The notes beneath the pieces were generated by a model. The model had not been told where the DNA came from and searched no databases. It worked only from the letters and a program-made list of their open reading frames with translations. A stretch of 64,000 nt of DNA. Origin: Halarcobacter sp. GTDB lineage: Bacteria > Campylobacterota > Campylobacteria > Campylobacterales > Arcobacteraceae. Where the stretch lies: the NCBI GenBank assembly GCA_030145305.1, contig JAQYVX010000007.1, positions 124,001 to 188,000 of the forward strand, read 5' to 3'. Below, in pieces: positions 59,691-64,000 of this stretch (positions are counted from its first letter, which is position 1; every line of letters starts with the position of its first letter). A program made the position numbers and the translations under genes.

Positions 59691-61118
59691 TTAACAAGAA
59701 TAAGTTGTTAAGAACTCAAACGCTGTTGGTCTAGATTCATCAGGAATAACTTGAGAATCAAATTTATAATGTTGATATGTATCAACCATATCTTTTGTAA
59801 ATACAGGTTGTAAAAATTCATTATCTCTTATTAACGCTTCTAATGAACCTCGTAAAGTATGAGGCATTTGAGGAATATTTTTCTCTCTAATCTCATCTAA
59901 AGGCATTTCATATAAATCTGCATCCATTGGACCAATTGGTTCAATTTTGTTAGCAATCCCATCAAGACCAGCCATTAACATTGCAGCAAATCCTAAATAA
60001 GGACAAGATGATGAATCAGGAAATCTCATTTCAATTCTAGTAGCTTTTTCTCCTGCTCCATAAGGAACTCTGCAAGAAGCTGATCTATTTTGAGAAGAAT
60101 AAGTTAAGATTGAAGGTGCTTCAAATCCAGGAACTAATCTTTTGTAAGAGTTTGTTGTTGGATTTGTGAATGCAGCAACTGCACGTGCATGTCTAAATAT
60201 CCCACCAACATAATGTCTTGCCATTTCAGAAAGGTTTCCATATTCACCCTCTTTGTAGAATAAATTTCTTCCATTTTTCCAAATTGATTGATGTACATGC
60301 ATCCCATTTCCATTGTCCCCATGAAGTGGTTTAGGCATAAAAGTACAAGACTTACCATTTAAATGTGCAACCATTTTACAAACATATTTATATTTTTGTA
60401 CATTATCAGCAGCTTCAATTAAATCTCCAAATACTATACCAATTTCACCTTGACCTTGTGCAACTTCATGGTGTCCTAAGATTACTTCTAAACCAACTTG
60501 TTCAAGAACTAACATCATTTCAGCTCTTAAATCTACCATAGAATCTGTAGGTTGAACAGGGAAATATCCACCTTTAGTTCCAGGTCTATGACCCATATTT
60601 CCACCTTCATAATCTGTACTTGAAGACCACGCACCCTCTTCTGAATCAACTCTATAATATGACTCATTTATGTTATCAATGATTTTTACATCATCAAAAA
60701 CGAAGAATTCATTTTCTGGACCAAAATATGCAACATCACCAACACCTGATTCAGTTAAGTGAGTTAATGCTTTTTTAGCAATAGATCTTGGACATTTTTC
60801 ATACATTTCACCTTTATAAATATCATAAACATCACAAATTACAATTATTGTAGAATCTGCTGTAAAAGGATCTAAGAAAGCTGTATCAACATCTGGTCTT
60901 AAAATCATATCTGACTTATTAATTGGTTGCCAAGCATCAACTGATGAACCATCAAAAGGCATACCAAAAAGTAATTGATCTTTAGTAACTGCACTCATCA
61001 TGTATGAAATATGATGCCACATTCCTTTCATATCTGTAAATCTAAAATCTACAAATTGTACTTCATTTTCTTCACAATATTTGAAAAATTCTTCTGTATT
61101 GTTAACAAACTTACCCAT
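59691..61118 (-). CDS. glnA: Glutamine synthetase type I
   Basis: The 475-residue enzyme makes glutamine from glutamate and ammonia. Seen features are FDGSSVDAW near 55, the ATP loop [16 protein letters not shown] near 263, and Tyr403 in DLYEMP, matching the adenylylation site of the GSI-beta group. It is monocistronic, with its own terminator. A substrate site RxxxGxxAxxR is consistent with an active enzyme. Confidence 0.98.
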   Translation of the reverse strand: MGKFVNNTEEFFKYCEENEVQFVDFRFTDMKGMWHHISYMMSAVTKDQLLFGMPFDGSSVDAWQPINKSDMILRPDVDTAFLDPFTADSTIIVICDVYDIYKGEMYEKCPRSIAKKALTHLTESGVGDVAYFGPENEFFVFDDVKIIDNINESYYRVDSEEGAWSSSTDYEGGNMGHRPGTKGGYFPVQPTDSMVDLRAEMMLVLEQVGLEVILGHHEVAQGQGEIGIVFGDLIEAADNVQKYKYVCKMVAHLNGKSCTFMPKPLHGDNGNGMHVHQSIWKNGRNLFYKEGEYGNLSEMARHYVGGIFRHARAVAAFTNPTTNSYKRLVPGFEAPSILTYSSQNRSASCRVPYGAGEKATRIEMRFPDSSSCPYLGFAAMLMAGLDGIANKIEPIGPMDADLYEMPLDEIREKNIPQMPHTLRGSLEALIRDNEFLQPVFTKDMVDTYQHYKFDSQVIPDESRPTAFEFLTTYSC

Positions 61119-61238
61119 GTAAAAACTCCTTAAAATTATTATAAATATTGTATCAAAATAAAAAAAATATAAGATAAATGAATTGTATAAAAAATATACA
61201 ATACATTATTTTTTATGAGGTATTAGCTGAAAAAGTGT

Positions 61239-62039
61239 TTAAAAACTAACTAGGTGTTTATCTCTATTCCTAAATGTGATACATTTTGAATAACCGATTT
61301 CTTTTACCAGTTGAATAATTTCCTCGTATTTAAAACCTATTTGTTCAACAGCGTGCGCATCGGAACTAAAAGTAATTGGGATATTCATTTCATATGCCAT
61401 TTCTAATAAATTTCTAGATGGGTAAGGCTCAGAAATAGGTTTTCTTAATCCTGCGGCATTAACTTCTAAAACCATCCCTGATTTTTTAATTGCTAAAAGT
61501 GCATCTTTTGCAATTAATCTTATATCTTTATTGGGTAAATATTTAAATACTTTTATTAAATCAAAATGCCCAACAATATCAAAATAATTTGACTTTGCCA
61601 TCTCTTCTATTGCAGTAAAATAATCAGTCCAAATATCATCTATGTTTTTTTCTTTATATTTACCAATAAATTCTGGATTATCAAATCCCCACAAATCGTT
61701 ATTTTTTTCTTGTATAAAATGTACAGAACCTATTAAGTAATCTACCTTTGAATTTAAAATCTCATCTAAGATTAAAGTTCTATTTTGCATAAAATCAACT
61801 TCATATGCTAATAAAATCTCAATATCATTTTTATATTTTTCTTTTAAATCTTTAACTTCATTCTCATAAAAATCTTTTAAGGCAAGAGTCATGCGATATT
61901 TAGGATCAAAATCCATTGGGGCATGTTCTGAAAATCCAAATACATCAATTTTCATTTCAATTGCTTTTTTAACATATTCTTCCATAGTACCCTCTGCATG
62001 ATTGCAAAGAGTTGTATGATTATGTAAATCAACTCTCAT
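61239..62039 (-). CDS. PHP-family histidinol-phosphatase-like phosphoesterase
   Basis: The product is about 266 residues from the ATG at 62039. That start is chosen because AAGGTG precedes it and the PHP fold begins right there (RVDLHNHTTLCNHAEG). An upstream in-frame ATG lies inside the neighbour gene. Metal ligands are HNH near 7, SEHAP near 38, the acidic residue in YEVDFM, and SDAH near 230. It could be the HisJ-type histidinol phosphatase. The start overlaps the response-regulator cyclase gene by 11 bases. Confidence 0.85.
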   Translation of the reverse strand: MRVDLHNHTTLCNHAEGTMEEYVKKAIEMKIDVFGFSEHAPMDFDPKYRMTLALKDFYENEVKDLKEKYKNDIEILLAYEVDFMQNRTLILDEILNSKVDYLIGSVHFIQEKNNDLWGFDNPEFIGKYKEKNIDDIWTDYFTAIEEMAKSNYFDIVGHFDLIKVFKYLPNKDIRLIAKDALLAIKKSGMVLEVNAAGLRKPISEPYPSRNLLEMAYEMNIPITFSSDAHAVEQIGFKYEEIIQLVKEIGYSKCITFRNRDKHLVSF

Positions 62040-63282
62040 AATAAAACACCTTATTTCTACCAGTTTTTTTTGCTTTGTACAATGCCTCATCTGCATGATT
62101 AATCATTTTTGTTAAACTATCTTCTAAGATAGTACAAATTCCAATTGATACAGTAAAAGATAAATCACATTTTTTTGTTTTTATTATATTATTTTCAAAA
62201 GCACATTTAACTTCTTCAAATATTTTTTTTATCTCTTCTTTTTTCCTATCTTTTAAAAGGATACAAAACTCTTCTCCCCCAAGTCTGGCCATTAAAGAGT
62301 TATCTCCTACATATTTTGATAATACAAGAGGAACCTCTTTTATTGCAATATCTCCAACATCATGACCCCAGGTGTCATTGATATATTTAAATTTATCAAT
62401 ATCAATGATGGCAACACAAAAAGAATCATTTTTTTTATGTTTAACTCGTTGGAATAACTCCTCTCCATAATCAAATAAATATCTTCGATTATACATGCCT
62501 GTTAAGTAATCTTTATTTGCTTTATTTTTTACATCCTTAAATAATTCAAGAATTTCTAAATTAGAATTTAACCTTGTGTAAAATTCTTCTGTAGTAAATG
62601 TTTTATATATATAATCATTTGCACCATACTTTAAAAATTTTGAAGCAACCTTGTTATTACTATCTGAAGAAGCAACAATAATAGCTAATTCATCTTTATT
62701 ATATTTCTTTCTAATTTTTTTCGTAAGTTCCAAGCCATCCATTTTAGGCATATAATAATCTGTTAATACTAATTTTATATTTGGATTAGCTTCCAAAATA
62801 GAGAGTGCTTCTTCCCCATTATAAGCAAGATGTGTATTTAATTTATATCTTTTTAGTAATTCATCTACTTTAAGTAAAAATGACTTAGAATCATCTACAA
62901 CTAATATATCTATTTTATCATTAGAAATAATTCTTTTAACCAAAGAGACTGCATACCGAATGGAAAAGTTACCCTCTTTAATAACATAATCTACAATATT
63001 TTTGTTTCTAAATCTTTCTTCATGCTCTTCAATTTTAGAACCAGTTAGAACTATTGAAGGAATATTAAATTTTGTTACAAAATCAACTACTTCACCATTA
63101 GGCGCATCAGGTAAACCCAAATCAAGTAGAGCAACTTTGAAATTTCCTTTAAATTCTAAAAGTTTTTCTGCACATTCTTTATAGCTTTTAGCAACAATAC
63201 AATTATGTCCTAACTCTTCAATATTGCTTTGTAATGATTTTATAATAGATTTGCTATCTTCAACAATTAAAATATTATCCAT
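62029..63282 (-). CDS. REC-REC-GGDEF response regulator (PleD-like)
   Basis: The 417-residue cytoplasmic protein has receiver 1 (about 1-120, acidic pair E8-D9, acceptor D54), receiver 2 (about 125-245, DD pair near 129, acceptor in LTDYYMP) and a GGDEF domain (about 255-417) with GGEEF. The inhibitory RxxD motif is absent at the expected place. Phosphorylation by a separate kinase should activate diguanylate cyclase activity. It abuts moaE. Confidence 0.93.
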   Translation of the reverse strand: MDNILIVEDSKSIIKSLQSNIEELGHNCIVAKSYKECAEKLLEFKGNFKVALLDLGLPDAPNGEVVDFVTKFNIPSIVLTGSKIEEHEERFRNKNIVDYVIKEGNFSIRYAVSLVKRIISNDKIDILVVDDSKSFLLKVDELLKRYKLNTHLAYNGEEALSILEANPNIKLVLTDYYMPKMDGLELTKKIRKKYNKDELAIIVASSDSNNKVASKFLKYGANDYIYKTFTTEEFYTRLNSNLEILELFKDVKNKANKDYLTGMYNRRYLFDYGEELFQRVKHKKNDSFCVAIIDIDKFKYINDTWGHDVGDIAIKEVPLVLSKYVGDNSLMARLGGEEFCILLKDRKKEEIKKIFEEVKCAFENNIIKTKKCDLSFTVSIGICTILEDSLTKMINHADEALYKAKKTGRNKVFYYES

Positions 63283-63725
63283 TACTTAAGTATACCTGCA
63301 CCTTTTATAGCTGTACTTCTATCCTCTGCATAAATTCTTTTACCATCAATAATATCATATTTCCAAATTGGAGCTGCTGCTTTAAAATCTTCAACAAATT
63401 CATCAATCATTTCTAAAGCAACTCTTCTTTTTGGAGAACATACAGCTGCAATATAAGAGCTTTCATGATTTAACACATCGCCACGACTGTGAGCCATTAA
63501 AACAATTGCATTTTTTTCTTTTGCTTTTTTTTCCCATGAAGAGAACCAAGCATTTAAGATAGGTTCATAGATATCAAAGCTTAAACCATCTATTCCATTT
63601 TCGTCCCGAACTACTCCATTAAAAGTAATAATTGCACCATAATTAGAAAGTTTAAACTCATTAAACCATTTTGAATTTATTGAATTAACATCTAATGGTC
63701 CATCGCACAATATTAAGTTTTTCAT
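63282..63725 (-). CDS. moaE: Molybdopterin synthase catalytic subunit
   Basis: The product is 147 residues from the ATG at 63725, one base after the moaD stop; a longer frame to 63770 would overlap moaD. MoaE motifs are GAIITFNGVVRDEN near 35, HSRGDVL near 85 and KR(R)VALEM near 105. With MoaD it converts precursor Z to molybdopterin, needed by the Mo enzyme at 7420. Confidence 0.94.
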   Translation of the reverse strand: MKNLILCDGPLDVNSINSKWFNEFKLSNYGAIITFNGVVRDENGIDGLSFDIYEPILNAWFSSWEKKAKEKNAIVLMAHSRGDVLNHESSYIAAVCSPKRRVALEMIDEFVEDFKAAAPIWKYDIIDGKRIYAEDRSTAIKGAGILK

Positions 63726-63726
63726 A

Positions 63727-63948
63727 TCATCCACCACATACAGGAGGAAGTAAAGAAACTCTATCTCCATCTTTTAGTTCAACATCTCTTGAAGATATTA
63801 AATTATCATTAATAGCAACAGCACAAGTATCTAACCAAGTAGCTACTAAAGTATCATTTTTTAATATTTCACTTAAATCATTTAAGTTACTAATTTCAAC
63901 CTCTATTGTCTCTTTATTGATTGGGCCCAAGAATTCAACTTTAACCAT
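63727..63948 (-). CDS. moaD: Molybdopterin synthase sulfur carrier subunit
   Basis: The 73-residue ubiquitin-like protein ends in Cys-Gly-Gly, the C-terminal Gly-Gly that is thiocarboxylated. The segment DGDRVSLLPPVCGG is typical. An AAGGGG ribosome site precedes the ATG, and a TATAAT box lies at 63978-63983. It is the first gene of the moaDE pair. Confidence 0.95.
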   Translation of the reverse strand: MVKVEFLGPINKETIEVEISNLNDLSEILKNDTLVATWLDTCAVAINDNLISSRDVELKDGDRVSLLPPVCGG

Positions 63949-63977
63949 TTTAACCCCTTATTTACATATTTTTTAGT

Positions 63978-63983
63978 ATTATA
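63978..63983 (-). promoter_or_regulatory. Candidate -10 box of moaD
   Basis: TATAAT on the minus strand (context CGATATAATAC) lies 30 bases before the moaD start. The window ends 17 bases further up, so the upstream part is not visible. Confidence 0.5.
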
Positions 63984-64000
63984 TCGAATTTAATTTAATG

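Overview
The window is AT-rich, gene-dense DNA from a member of the Campylobacterota, most likely an Arcobacter-type genome. Four things point there. The nitrous oxide reductase cluster has the Wolinella-type order (nosZ-B-D-G-C1-C2-H-F-L-Y-L) with a cytochrome c domain fused to NosZ. Four histidine kinases carry the H-box HQW(R/K)(Q/N)P common in this phylum. The tRNA-tuf-rpmG-trpT-secE-nusG-rplKAJL-rpoBC block is intact. rpoB and rpoC are separate genes overlapping by 8 bases, unlike the fused gene of Helicobacter and Wolinella. The species is an inference; no rRNA is present.

Layout. 1-1953 (minus): an operon of a cobalamin-binding protein with a CarH-like photoreceptor signature, a soluble histidine kinase, and the first codons of a further gene. 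2332-2610: a small cytochrome c. 2735-6721 (minus): response regulator, periplasmic family-5 binding protein and membrane histidine kinase. This set diverges from 6875-10699 (plus), which encodes a TorD-like chaperone, a Tat-exported molybdopterin oxidoreductase, its four-cluster Fe-S subunit and a small exported protein whose in-frame TGA may be a selenocysteine codon. The arrangement resembles the TorT/TorS/TorR-torCAD logic. 10947-14099: pstSCAB-type transporter. 14267-16710: a periplasmic binding protein and a binding-protein/GGDEF fusion. 16882-18551: amidoligase plus class I glutamine amidotransferase.

18583-28548 (minus): the complete nos cluster, preceded by a response regulator (28750-29436) and a divergent PAS histidine kinase (29503-31107) that are the obvious candidate regulators. 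31287-31901: UPF0126 membrane protein. 32193-34980 (minus): autotransporter and a small secreted protein. 35100-37900 is a degraded accessory island: a small membrane protein plus FRG-domain gene pair (FRG frameshifted), a frameshifted small membrane protein, a short basic protein and the C-terminal remnant of a P4-type integrase. 38024-38776: YciI-like and small membrane proteins.

38809-52994 (minus): the transcription/translation block, from tRNA-Phe, -Thr, -Tyr and -Gly through tuf, rpmG, tRNA-Trp, secE, nusG, rplK, rplA, rplJ, rplL to rpoB and rpoC, with several strong RNA hairpins in the spacers, including an L10-leader-like element. 53052-55284 (minus): murD and mraY. 55432-59607 (plus): gpmI, an orphan ABC ATPase and PBP1A. 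59691-63948 (minus): glnA, a PHP phosphatase, a REC-REC-GGDEF protein, moaE and moaD; the last two serve the molybdopterin cofactor needed by the enzyme at 7420.

The strongest leads are the B12-photoreceptor/kinase operon, the candidate selenoprotein next to the Mo enzyme, and the binding-protein-gated two-component system that faces it.
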